64,000 nt of DNA, taken from the NCBI GenBank assembly GCA_002914845.1, contig JXTC01000204.1:455291-519290 (forward strand), given 5' to 3'. The translations under genes were made by a program, and so were the position numbers. Under the pieces are notes generated by a model, which was not told where the DNA came from, made no database searches, and saw only the letters and a list, made by a program, of their open reading frames with translations. Positions 43,524-52,915 of this stretch are shown in pieces (position 1 is the stretch's first letter; the number at the start of each line of letters is the position of its first letter). This DNA is from Trema orientale. Its lineage: Eukaryota; Streptophyta; Magnoliopsida; Rosales; Cannabaceae.

Positions 43524-43992
43524 GATAATAACATAAAAATACCATGAATTTTAAATTTTCTGTAAGAAATAACTTAACTTTTGAATATCTACAAATTAAT
43601 ACCCTGACTTATGAATTTTACAAATTAATACTTTGATAATTGAAAGGAAAAAAAAAAGGTTAAAACTACAAAAAAAAAATCCACAAGTTTATGTATTTTT
43701 TCGCAACTGACCTCAAAAAAATAATTATCAAATATTTTTTTGATAATATTACAATACTTAAACATTTTTAACAAGTTATAAGGTGTATTAATGTTATTAA
43801 TTTGCTCTTGCCTCATGGTACAAATTTTCCAAAATTTTAGATGTTGGAATATTAACTTGCAAAATTCAAAAGTTATAGTATTAATTTGCAAAAATTTTAA
43901 ATATTAAGTATTAATTTATAGAATTTCAAATGTGAAGATATTAATTTTTGGAGAAAGTCTAAAAGCCAAGATATTTTAATGCCATTAACCCG
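43524..43992. mobile_element. Probable Mutator-like MITE, about 470 bp
   Basis: The left arm GATAATAACATAAAAATACC continues to TTACAAATTAATAC and is matched, in reverse, by the right arm GGGTTAATGGCATTAAAATA to CTATAAATTAATAC. The flanks each contain GAAAAAAAA (about 43515-43523 and 43993-44001), a possible 9-bp duplication but of low complexity. The 88-codon minus-strand frame inside is chance. Confidence 0.55.
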
Positions 43993-44059
43993 GAAAAAAA
44001 AGGAAACAAATTAATTTTATAAATTCTCTCTTTAAAAAAAAAAAGAAAAAAGAAAAACG

Positions 44060-44200
44060 CGTGCGGGATGACTGGGCGGCGTATTAGTCACGCCAGGCCC
44101 AAATAAGGTTAAAAGGAGCCCAAACAAGCCCCGTCATTCCTTCATCCAGCCGCTATAGTGTATATATATTGTCTAGGTTAATTTCACTTAATCGCTCTCT
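44060..44200 (+). promoter_or_regulatory. NAC gene core promoter
   Basis: A GC-richer island contains AGGCCCAAA at 44095-44103 and GAGCCCAAAC at about 44116, site II-like TGGGCY elements (in reverse) that are common in promoters of plant growth and ribosome-related genes. A TATA-like run TATATATATTG follows at about 44161-44171, so transcription probably begins near 44195-44205, just before the CT-rich leader. Confidence 0.55.
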
Positions 44201-44295
44201 CACTCTCTCTCTCAAGTCAAACTAAGCCGAAATCGATCCAGATTGTTTTCTCCTCTCTTCCTTCCTCCGCACTCTCTCCCCCTCCCTCTCCTAAG

Positions 44296-44406
44296 GTTTG
44301 GTGTTTTTTTTTTTTTCTTTCTTTTTCTTTTCGTTGTATTTGGGGTTTTCACTGATTCTATAGGTCATTTGATTGTTTGATTTTTGATGGGAATTTTCAG
44401 TTTCAG
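44296..44406 (+). other. Probable intron in the NAC 5' leader
   Basis: CTCCTAAG is followed by GTTTGG at 44296 and a long poly-T/pyrimidine stretch. Two acceptors, TTTTCAG ending 44400 and TTTCAG ending 44406, lie in tandem six bases apart. The second would place the uORF ATG at the very first base of the next exon. No expression data support it here. Confidence 0.5.
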
Positions 44407-44511
44407 ATGTCTTTTGATTTCGGAAATTACTTTAAAATTTGCAATTTGGGGAGGATTATGAACAGAAGAGACTGGTGTTCTTGGAGGATTCTGTTTCGGC
44501 ATTGGACCTGA
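44407..44511 (+). CDS. 34-codon upstream ORF in the NAC leader
   Basis: ATG at 44407 opens a frame of 34 residues ending WT then TGA at 44509-44511. It has a second in-frame ATG at 44458 and a C-terminal half rich in Trp, Arg and Cys (NRRDWCSWRILFRHW). It lies 171 bases before the main ATG and no other ATG intervenes in the likely mature leader. Arabidopsis NAC082, a close relative of the downstream gene, is reported, as I recall, to have a conserved uORF acting through its peptide. I cannot verify the peptide match here. The unusual aromatic composition suggests selection rather than chance. Confidence 0.6.
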   Translation: MSFDFGNYFKICNLGRIMNRRDWCSWRILFRHWT

Positions 44512-44682
44512 CTTGACTTTGGCTTACCCTTTTCTTTCGAGGTTCCTTTTCTTACACACACTTGTGAGAAAACCCACTTGTTTTATTTTTCTGTGTATTT
44601 TGTTTTCATAGTTATAGAGAGACAGACAGACAGATAGACTTATAGGTTTTGGTATTCAAGTTAGTCATTATTGTGAATTTTG

Positions 44683-46269
44683 ATGGGTAAGAACAAGGCA
44701 TTGTTAGCCCCGGGTTTCCGGTTCCATCCCACTGATGTGGAACTGGTGAAGTACTATTTGAAGCGAAAGGTTTTAGGCAAAAAATTCCAATTCGATGCTA
44801 TCGCCGAAATCGATATATACAAGTATTCTCCTTGGGATCTCCCTCAGAGATCCTCCTTGCCCAGCAAGGATAGGAAGTGGTTCTTCTTCTGTCCCAGAGA
44901 GAGGAAATATGCCTCTGGGGCGAGGATGAACCGGGGGACCGAAAACGGTTATTGGAAAACTACGGGGAAAGATAGGTTCGTTCATTACAATGGGGATGTT
45001 GTTGGAGCCATAAAGACGTTGGTTTTCCACATTGGTCGAGCACCAAGAGGAGATAGGACGGATTGGGTTATGCATGAATATACCCTCAAGGAGAAGGCTC
45101 TGGCCGAGAAAGGCGTTGTTCAGGATTCGTACGTTCTGTGTATGGTTTTCCAGAAAGATGGTCCGGGACCAAGAAACGGTGCCCAATATGGGGCTCCCTT
45201 TGTTGAAGAAGACTGGACTGATGACGAAGAAGAAGGAGAAGGTTGTTTTATGGAAGTGAATCCTTCTACAAATACGTCTGTGCCGAACGTTTTGCAGCCT
45301 ACTAGTGTTGTTGCTAGCTTTTGCATTGGAACTACTACTGAATCGTGTGTATCTGGTTGGGTACAATCTGGTTCTGAGGTGCATCAACCAGTTTCGGCTA
45401 ATGATGCTTCAGCTATGCTGCCTGCTGGAGATCCGACTGCTAGCATTTGCATTGGTCCTGCATCTGAATCATGTGTATCTGGTATGGTGCAATTGGTGCA
45501 TCAACCGGTTTCGGCTAATGATACTATGCTGCCTACTGGTGGTCGTTCTCCCAGCATTTGCATCGGACCTTCTTCTGAATCATGTGTATCTGGTATGGTG
45601 CAATCGGTGCATCAACCAGTTTCATCTAATGATGCTATGCTACCTACTAGTGGTCATGCTGCTAGCACTTGCATTGGACCTCCTGAATCATGTGTTTATG
45701 GTATGGTACAATCAGGTCCTAATATTCTTCAACCAGGTTCAGCAAATGATACAAGCTGTTATAACAAGTCAGTACCTAGTGGCTCTTGTGCGCCTGAGAA
45801 CAGAGGCTTTGGATCTTCACCAGGCTCCTGTGCATTTGGTACTGTACCACCTAGATGCGAGAAGCCACTTTCAGTTTCTGGTAGTGATGGTCCAGTTGAG
45901 GAGCTCGTCGCTGATGATGACATTCTGTCATACTTGGATTGTTTTGTTGAAGGGGGCCCTTTTGAATTCAAAGTAACTGAAAATGATCAAAATAAGGTAT
46001 GAATTATGCTTCATTATTTCTGTGTTTTTTTTCATTAATTTGTGTTCTTTATAGATGATGTTGTACTAATTCTACTTCTGAATGCCTTTTCTATTTAATG
46101 TCTTTTCTAATCATTAATTATTTTCAAATTTTTGCAGCCTGACCCTGATGATGATAATAATGCTATCTACAACGGTCTGGAGGACTTGGGAGAGGGATTT
46201 GGTAAATCTAGGACCTATTACTCATATGAGGATTCCCTTTTCATGGACGACCTTGATGCTCCACTTTAG
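44683..46269 (+). CDS. NAC-domain transcription factor, NAC082-like, two coding exons, 481 aa
   Basis: Exons 44683-45996 and 46138-46269, joined in phase 0 by a GT-AG intron. Residues 8-160 form the NAC DNA-binding and dimerisation domain with all five subdomains: [11 protein letters not shown] (A), [11 protein letters not shown] (B), [11 protein letters not shown] plus [10 protein letters not shown] (C), [23 protein letters not shown] (D, split here by reading), and [16 protein letters not shown] with NGAQYGAPF (E). The [14 protein letters not shown] extension is typical of the group containing Arabidopsis NAC082, NAC103, NAC053 and NAC078. No C-terminal membrane helix is present, unlike NAC053/078. 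Residues 210-365 contain four Ser/Cys-rich repeats, and the C-terminus is acidic ([17 protein letters not shown]), fitting an activation domain. The ATG at 44683 is the first in frame before the domain. In Arabidopsis NAC082 mediates nucleolar stress responses; orthology is inferred. Confidence 0.92.
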
Positions 46270-46283
46270 TCCATTTAGCAACT

Positions 46284-46300
46284 AATAAAATAAAAAATAA
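46284..46300 (+). terminator. Polyadenylation signal region of the NAC gene
   Basis: AATAAAATAAAAAATAATAA starts 15 bases after the stop codon and contains canonical AATAAA at about 46284. It is unusually close to the stop; a T-rich region follows. Further AATAAA-like words occur up to about 46520, so alternative cleavage is possible. Confidence 0.4.
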
Positions 46301-46675
46301 TAATGTAGAATGTTTATTATTATTTTTTGTATTACTGATGTCTTTATTGTGTCAATTTTTGCAATTGACAATTAAATACAGATTATGATTTGGTTTTTAT
46401 TGTATCAATTTTTGCAATTAACCGGAATTGTGGTTGGCAACTTCTCAAAGAGTAATTTTTTTTTTCTTTTTTTTTTGGGCATAAACTCTTAGCAGAGTTT
46501 AAAACTACTTGTAAGCGAATAAAATTATTAAGGAGTTAATTACATTTTTATACTTACTAAAATTTCTTTTCAGTTCCTATTCTTTTTTAAATCTCGTGGG
46601 CAGTTCACGACCTTTTCCTATCATTTTTCTAACTTCACCTTCAATTTGGCTTTAAAACAAAAAAAAAAAAAACTA

Positions 46676-47146
46676 ACTAAAATATGCATTTTTTTTTTTC
46701 TTTTGCAATTTAAACTCTAAAGTTTTTCTGCAAAAATTGTATCCTCTAAGTTTAAATTTTAAAACAATCATACCCCATACATACGAAATAGCAAATTTAT
46801 CTCTCATTAGACATTTGAGTCTAAAACTAGATTGAAGATTGTTTATTCTTGTTTCCAAACATGCAAATTGTATTAAAAATTTGCATTATTTTTATAAACG
46901 CTGCTCTCTACAATTTATTTGCTTTTTTTTTTTTTTAAGTTATATCTCATTTGTTTTAGTTTAATTAATTTTTTTATTTATTTTTGTTGTTTGGGAATAA
47001 GGATATGAGAGGCGATTTTATCTTTCAATAGCATAAATCATTTAAAATTAATGTAGAGGGTATACTTATGGAAATTCGAAACTTGGGAGTATATTTTACA
47101 GAACTTAAACCTTTAAGGTTTAAATTGCATTAAAGTACATATTTCA
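46676..47146. mobile_element. Probable MITE, about 470 bp, downstream of the NAC gene
   Basis: The left arm CTAAAATATGCATTTTTT, then TTTTGCAATTTAAACTCTAA, is the inverse of the right arm (read in reverse CTGAAATATGTACTTTAATG, then CAATTTAAACCTTAAAGG). Both arms then carry ATACCC words. No clear target duplication was found because both flanks are homopolymeric. Confidence 0.5.
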
Positions 47147-47363
47147 GGTTTTTTTTCTTCTTTATTATTATTATTATTATTTTTTGGCATTTAACTCTAC
47201 TCAGAAAGTTTGCAGTTTCATTTTCTTTTCCTTTTGTTTTGCGCTGCGAAAAGTTAATAATAGTTGTTTGTTATTGGATTTTATGATAAGAATGGAATAA
47301 TTCGATACCGTTTGGTAACGCTTTATTTTTTTTTTTTTAAACACAAAAATGAAAATATTTTTT

Positions 47364-47655
47364 CTTATTTTGTTTTTTTACTTTCAAAAACAAAAAATGT
47401 GTTTGGTAACAACATGTTTGCCTTTTGTTTTCTAAAATAAAAAATAAAAACATATTTGCTAACTAGTACTTTTTACTTTTAAAAGTGAAAATCAAAAGGG
47501 AGAATAATAANCTTATTTTGTTTTTTTACTTTCAAAAACAAAAAATGTGTTTGGTAACAACATGTTTGCTTTTTGTTTTCTAAAATAAAAAATAAAAACA
47601 TATTTGCTAACTAGTAATTTTTACTTTTAAAAGTGAAAATCAAAAGAGAGAGTAA
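47364..47655. repeat. 148-bp direct duplication meeting at an ambiguous base
   Basis: CTTATTTTGTTTTTTTACTT at 47364 recurs at 47512, and the copies are almost identical through to AAAAGTGAAAATCAAAAG. They meet at a single N (47511). This is the pattern left when two contig ends that overlap are joined without merging, though a true tandem duplication is possible. Confidence 0.85.
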
Positions 47656-48700
47656 TAACGGAAAAAAGGAAGAGAAATTTGGGAGCGAGAAAAAGTAATA
47701 ATTTAAATATATTTTAGAAATGGTATTTTCAACATAAATTCTACAAAGTGATACGTTTGTAAATATATTGGGAAGTTTTTGAAAACAATTAGGGCTTCTT
47801 TCTTATATTCCAGGCCCAAATTACCTAAAATTGAAAAAAAGTCCCGGATCCGCCAAATTTTTAAAAATCCCATATTTATATAGAAATATATCTCTTTTAA
47901 AAAATATTTCCAAAAAATAACATTTTTTAACAAATATTTAGAACTATACCATTTTTTCTTCAAAATTAGTATTTTTCAATAGCACTCGAGATAATCAGTT
48001 GGGTTAATAAACACCGTACCACGCAATCGTATTTTTCAATTTTTTTTCTAAATTACCGTATAATGTCTAATTTCTCCAATCATCATATCACTAATTAGCC
48101 CAAAGCTTAAGAGGTTCACTAAGCACGATATCCTATTATGAGTACAAATAATAAATTGGGCTACATGTATTAGTTAAGTTAATAGTCTAATCCGTTTTTA
48201 ACAAAACAAAAACTCAATTAATAACTGAATAAATTCTCACATTTTGTTGGTAGATTTCTGTGATTGTTTCCCATACCCAAAATGCCTCTGATATACCCAC
48301 GGCCCATGATGGCCTCCGATGATGGGCATGTCCCTCGATGCATCTACTAGAAGGTACGCCCCTAGATGCATATGCTTCTTCTTAATTGAGAGTTTTTTCC
48401 CCGTCCTTTTAATTGTCTTTTAGTCATTCATTTTAAAGCTTAAAAATTTAAGTTTTTTTTTTAGTCATATTCTTTTTTTTAGTTTTATTTTATATGAGTT
48501 TATAAAAGGTAAACAGGTTTTTTTTAAAAAATAAAATTAAAATCTAATTTTGACTTTTAATGTGGGATTAGGGAGATTTGATAGAAAATTGAAAATTGAA
48601 TGTTATTATTAGTATTTACAAAAAAAAGAAAAATGTGATTCCATCTTGCAAAAGCACTTGTTTTTTTTTTTTTCAAACAAAAACATATTATTGCTATTTA
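47656..48700. other. AT-rich intergenic DNA
   Basis: No gene recognised. The region 48240-48370 is slightly GC-richer (GGCCTCCGATGATGGGCATG) without an identifiable frame. Confidence 0.45.
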
Positions 48701-48716
48701 ATATAAGGAGGCGGCT

Positions 48717-48857
48717 ATAGTAGGAACGCCCCTACGTAAGGCCCTTGTTTATACACCGTTTGATAGGAATCTGTGGGAATCTGTTTATACACAGATTCTC
48801 ATCAAACGGTGTATAAACAGGGCCTTACGTAGGAACGCTTCTACTGTAGATGCGCCC
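48717..48857. mobile_element. 141-bp palindromic Mutator-like MITE, perfect 9-bp TSD
   Basis: TTAATATAA flanks both sides (48708-48716 and 48858-48866). Almost the whole element is one inverted repeat: the left arm 48733-48775 (TACGTAAGGCCCTTGTTTAT, ACACCGTTTGAT) and right arm 48790-48831 are nearly exact inverses with a 14-base loop, and weaker pairing continues to both ends (GGAGGCGGCTATAGTAG versus, reversed, GGGCGCATCTACAGTAG). Transcription would give a long hairpin. Confidence 0.92.
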
Positions 48858-48866
48858 TTAATATAA

Positions 48867-49391
48867 ACGTAAAGTAAAAGTTATTTAATTTTCTTATTGG
48901 TGATTATATAAATTTAAGATTTGTCAATACATTTTGGTCTTTTGACAATATAAGTTTATGCAAAAACCTTCTGGTGCTAGGAAAACAAATAACAAGACGC
49001 GAATACAAAAACGAACACAAGAATCCAATCAACTGGAAGTAAAACAGACACATTACGTGGTTGGTCTCCATTCTCCGTTCTTTCATTTTAAGTTCAGTAT
49101 CATTTTTTTTTTTAAATGAAAATAATTTTCATGTACGAGAGCTTTTCATTAATTAGGGGTTAAACCGGAACCAAGGATTAGCTTTAATATAAATGGCGGT
49201 TCATGCAGAAACACCGTGAACTCCTGCCGCTAAACAGTTTGGATTTTTTTTTTCGGTAGTGTTAACTCAAAGGTTGATTTTCGAAATTACTTTCAAAGGA
49301 TTATGGACCAAAATACTTAAATTCAGATATGTAGATTATTTGAATTTTGCAAGTTTTTTTTATCAAATCTCGATATATTTTAACTTGAAAT
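48867..49391. other. AT-rich intergenic DNA before the copia element
   Basis: No gene recognised. GAAAT at 49387-49391 is the left flank of the copia element; the matching right flank is lost in the assembly gap. Confidence 0.45.
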
Positions 49392-49896
49392 TGTTAGGTT
49401 ACACGAGTAACCTAATATGTGGGCTATAGTTTTTATATCAATTATATAATATAAGGGCTGTCTAATTAAGTGGGGCCATTAAGTGATCTAATTGAGGGCT
49501 CAGGAAGTTACCTATTTGGTGTGGACTCTGTAATATGTGGTTACCTAATCCTAGTCCAATAAGGATTGATGCGGTCTCTATTGGTGACTAATATATAAGG
49601 ATATAACTATAGGGTTTTGGTCCTCAAGCCAAATAGAACGTGTGCTCTTCTCCTCTGCCTCCATCAATAGAGAGAGACCCATTGAGCATACATAGAGTAT
49701 TCTGGCTGTGGAAGACCTTCTACCCTCAGGCTCTAATCAGTTAATTACTTCCGCTTACGTGATCACATCCTTTGCTGTCAAACACGATGGATTCAGGTTA
49801 GTAACGGGTTTCTCGCAATAAATCTTTTCCTAACAATTTGGCATGATAGATCCTAGGATTGTATTTGGTTTAACAATCCATTATGTAAATCTAACA
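49392..49896 (+). mobile_element. Ty1/copia 5' LTR, about 505 bp
   Basis: It starts TGTTAGGTTACACGAG and ends AAATCTAACA, giving TGTTAG...CTAACA inverted termini, and is followed two bases later by a primer site. A TATA box ATATATAAGG lies at 49591-49600 and CAAATAGAACGTGTGCTCTT downstream is a plausible R-region start. The first 93 bases are identical to 55444-55536, the 3' LTR. An alternative end CCTAACA at about 49836 fits the primer site less well. Confidence 0.9.
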
Positions 49897-49898
49897 AG

Positions 49899-49911
49899 TG
49901 GTATTAGGAGC
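49899..49911 (+). other. Primer-binding site of the copia element
   Basis: TGGTATTAGGAGC follows the LTR end by two bases and resembles TGGTATCAGAGC, the initiator tRNA-Met primer site used by most plant copia elements. Confidence 0.75.
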
Positions 49912-50149
49912 TAGAAATCATTTTAAATTACTTAGGATAATCATACATGTCTCTATTTTGTGATATCTTTACCTATATGGCTTTCTAGAGTTTAGATATA
50001 ACATGTATGATTGATGAATTTTTTATGATTTTGTTGAGATATTCAGTGTTTGAGGGTTGAATTCTGAGTTTTGGGTCATAAAGTTTGCAGATTAGGGCGA
50101 AAAATCGCATTAGGGTTGAGTTACCCGATTTTAAAATTGGGTAATCAAC

Positions 50150-50365
50150 ATTCACGCCGCAGCACAGCGCTGCGGCGCTAAGCCACGGATGAGGTGGCGC
50201 CGCGGCGCCACGCACGTGGCACTGCAGCACCACCATAAGGCATGGTGGCGCCGCGGCGCCATGCAACTGGCGCCGCAGCGCCACACTTACAGAAACGGTG
50301 GCGCCGCACTTACAGAATCGGTGGCGCCGCGGCGCCACATACTGGCGCCACAGCGCCACCAATCG
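50150..50365 (+). repeat. GC-rich GGCGCCGCGGCGCC palindromic repeats in the copia leader
   Basis: Between the primer site and gag, the palindrome GGCGCCGCGGCGCC or close variants recur about six times, separated by short AT-containing spacers such as ACGCACGTGGCACTGCAGC. The G+C content contrasts sharply with the rest of the element. The region is too regular to be coding, and frames on both strands are by-products. It could fold strongly in the element RNA. Confidence 0.85.
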
Positions 50366-51060
50366 GGTTCAGAAAATTTGTAGGTCTTTTTTATGATCTA
50401 ATTGAGGTATTCGGTCTCTTTTTTGGGTATAATTGAATCGTTTTCGACTCAATTTAAGGGGTTCTAACCCAAAACTTGACCAATAAAGTTTATTTTCTCA
50501 ACCCATCTTCAGTACGACCCACACTTTATCCGTTGAAAATTCTATTTGGTTCTAAGAGTTGATAAAAGTGCTTAAAACTCAGTCGGTCATCCATTATTTT
50601 TTGTGCATTGAAATTTTTATTCTAGGCACTTTGGTTATTATTTTCTTTGCACTATTTGTTTAAATATTTTAAAATAGATGAGTTGAAACAATATGTTACC
50701 AAAGTAACCTCTATTGCGTAAATTTATTTATTTTGAAATATTTGAATGTTTGTGTGTTTATTATTCATGCAAATAATTACTGGCCCAAAAGAAGGTGATT
50801 ATTTGGCCGAATAATGAACACACCTGCGGTAATAGATATGTGATGGTTATCAAGTTTCAATGTGGACAGTAAATCGGCCCAAAGGAAGATTTATTGTCTG
50901 ACAGGATTTACTGTCAATATTTGATTACTGCACTGAAGAGTACCAAAGGAAGGCTTATTGATGTTGTTCTAGGTATCTTGTGATGGAAGCCCACCTTATA
51001 TGTTTGATGTCATGCTGGTATATCTTATTTTGTATGCTTAGTTTATGACATGTTATTAAT

Positions 51061-51867
51061 ATGAGTTGTTATTTTTCTGCTTTTGTTCTCTGTTCAGTTT
51101 CTGCTTCAAGTATATCTGCTAATTTGAGTTCAATTCCTGTGCTTAACGGCACAAACTTCAAGAAGTGGAAAGAGCACGTTATGATTGTGCTCGGTTGCAT
51201 GGATCTAGACCTTGCACTCAGGAAAGAACAACCTGCTGCTCTTACAGATGAAAGTTCTGATATGGATGTTAAGAACTTTGAGCAATGGGAACGTTCTAAT
51301 CGCATGAGTCTTAAGATCATGAAACACTCCATACCTGAGACCATAAGGGGCGCTGTGCCAGAGGTCGATAATGCTAAGGCGTTCCTTGACGCAATTGCGG
51401 AACGTTTCCAAAAGAATGAAAAAGCGGAAACTAGTACCATGCTGAGCAGTTTGCTTGCTATGCGTTATAAAGGTAAAGGGAATATCAGGGAGTACATCAT
51501 GGAGATGTCCAATCTGGCTTCAAAACTAAAGACACTTAAGTTAGAGCTGTCGGATGACTTGCTTGTGCAATTAGTTTTACTTTCTCTTCCGCCACAATTC
51601 AGTCAATTTAAGGTGAGTTACAACACCCAGAAAGAAAAATGGACTCTTAATGAGCTCATATCTCAGTGTGTGCAAGAAGAGGATAGATTGAAGCGAGACA
51701 AGACAGAGAGTGCTCACTTAGCAACAACCTCTCAAGATAAAAAGAGAAAAAGGACTAAGGATAAAGGAGCTGCATCTGAGACTTCACATACTAAAGTGCA
51801 AAAGAAATAAGATGAGGATTCAGCTTGTTTCTTCTGCAAGAAGGCAGGACATGTGACGAAGGATTGT
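51061..51867 (+). pseudogene. Ty1/copia gag with CCHC zinc knuckle
   Basis: The 249-codon frame contains the copia-type Gag domain (IPVLNGTNFKKWKEHVMIVL, WERSNRMSLKIMKHSIPE, LVLLSLPPQFSQFKVSYNT). A TAA at 51808 interrupts it. The same frame continues with CFFCKKAGHVTKDC, a CX2CX4HX4C knuckle at 51826-51867. Gag packages element RNA. The stop separates knuckle, protease and all of pol from the main Gag body, so a full polyprotein could not be made. Confidence 0.88.
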
Positions 51868-52915
51868 CCCAAGTATGCCAACTGGCGTTTAAAGAAGGGT
51901 AAGCTTCTCAATTTTGTCTGTTCTGAGGTTAATTTTGCTTCTGTACCCAATCATACTTGGTGGGTGGATACCGGTGCCACTACTCACATAAGTATGTCTA
52001 TGCAGGGTTGTCTGAGGAGTCGTCTGCTAAGTGATGCTAAAAGATACATCTATGTGGGCAATGGCGACACAGCTACAGTAGAGGCAATAGGACTATTTAG
52101 GTTGCAATCAGGTCCTGGTCAATTTTTGGATTTGGATGAGACTTTTGTTGTACCGTCATTTAGACGGAATTTAATTTCCATTTCAGTTTTGGACAAATCT
52201 GGTTATTCTTGTTCATTTGGAAATAATAAATTTAGTTTTTTTTTTCAGAATTCCAATATTCTTGCGACTGGTACTTTGATTGATAACCTATATAAAGTTA
52301 ACACTATTACCTCAATTAATGAATCTTTGCATATCAAGAAACGTGGTTCAAAACGCAAAACCACTGAGAATTCTTCTATGTTATGGCACAAGCGATTAGG
52401 ACACATCTCTAAACAGAGAATACAGCGTCTTGTGTCAGATGGAATTCTTGACCCACTTGATCTCACAGACTTCACAGTTTGTGTTGAGTGCATTAAAGGC
52501 AAACGGACAAATATGTGTAAATTAGGTGCTAATAGGAGTTCTGGTGTCTTAGAACTGATACATACTGATATCTGCGGACCATTCCCTACGGCTTCATGGA
52601 ATGGCCAACAGTATTTCATCACGTTCATAGACGATTACTCTCGCTATGGGTACCTATATTTAATTCATGAGAAGTCTCAATCCCTGGACGTATTTAAAGC
52701 TTTCAAAGCCGAAGTTGAAAACCAACTCGAGAAGAAAATTAAAGCCGTCAAATCCGATCGTGGTGGTGAATACTACGGTAGGTATGATGGATCCGGTGAA
52801 CAACGTCCAGGACCCTTTGCCCAGTACCTAGAGGAATGTGAAATCGTCCCACAATACACAATGCTGGGGAAACTTAGCATGAATGATGTTGCTGAAAGAA
52901 GCCTAGTATTAGGCA
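51868..52915 (+). pseudogene. Ty1/copia protease and integrase, internally deleted
   Basis: The frame continues from gag. The protease motif WWVDTGATTHIS lies near 51960-51995. The pre-integrase domain (MLWHKRLGHISKQRIQRLV, then CVECIKGKRT) spans about 52378-52510 and carries the zinc-binding HxxxH and CxxC pattern. The integrase core has HTDICGPF, FIDDYSRYGYLYLI, SDRGGEYYG and a Glu in NDVAER, the three acidic catalytic positions. Directly after that Glu the sequence jumps, with a frame change at about 52906-52915, to the domain normally found some 65-75 residues further on. The end of the catalytic core is therefore missing. Confidence 0.88.

Noticed and set aside
44773..45387. 204-codon minus-strand frame inside the NAC gene
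   Set aside because: It is the antisense shadow of a confidently identified NAC coding exon.
45305..45976. 223-codon plus-strand frame overlapping the NAC C-terminus
   Set aside because: Leu/Val-rich +1-type shadow of the repeat region; the repeat keeps it open.
50189..50436. Ala/Arg-rich frames in the copia leader
   Set aside because: They are translations of the GGCGCC palindromic repeat and appear on both strands.
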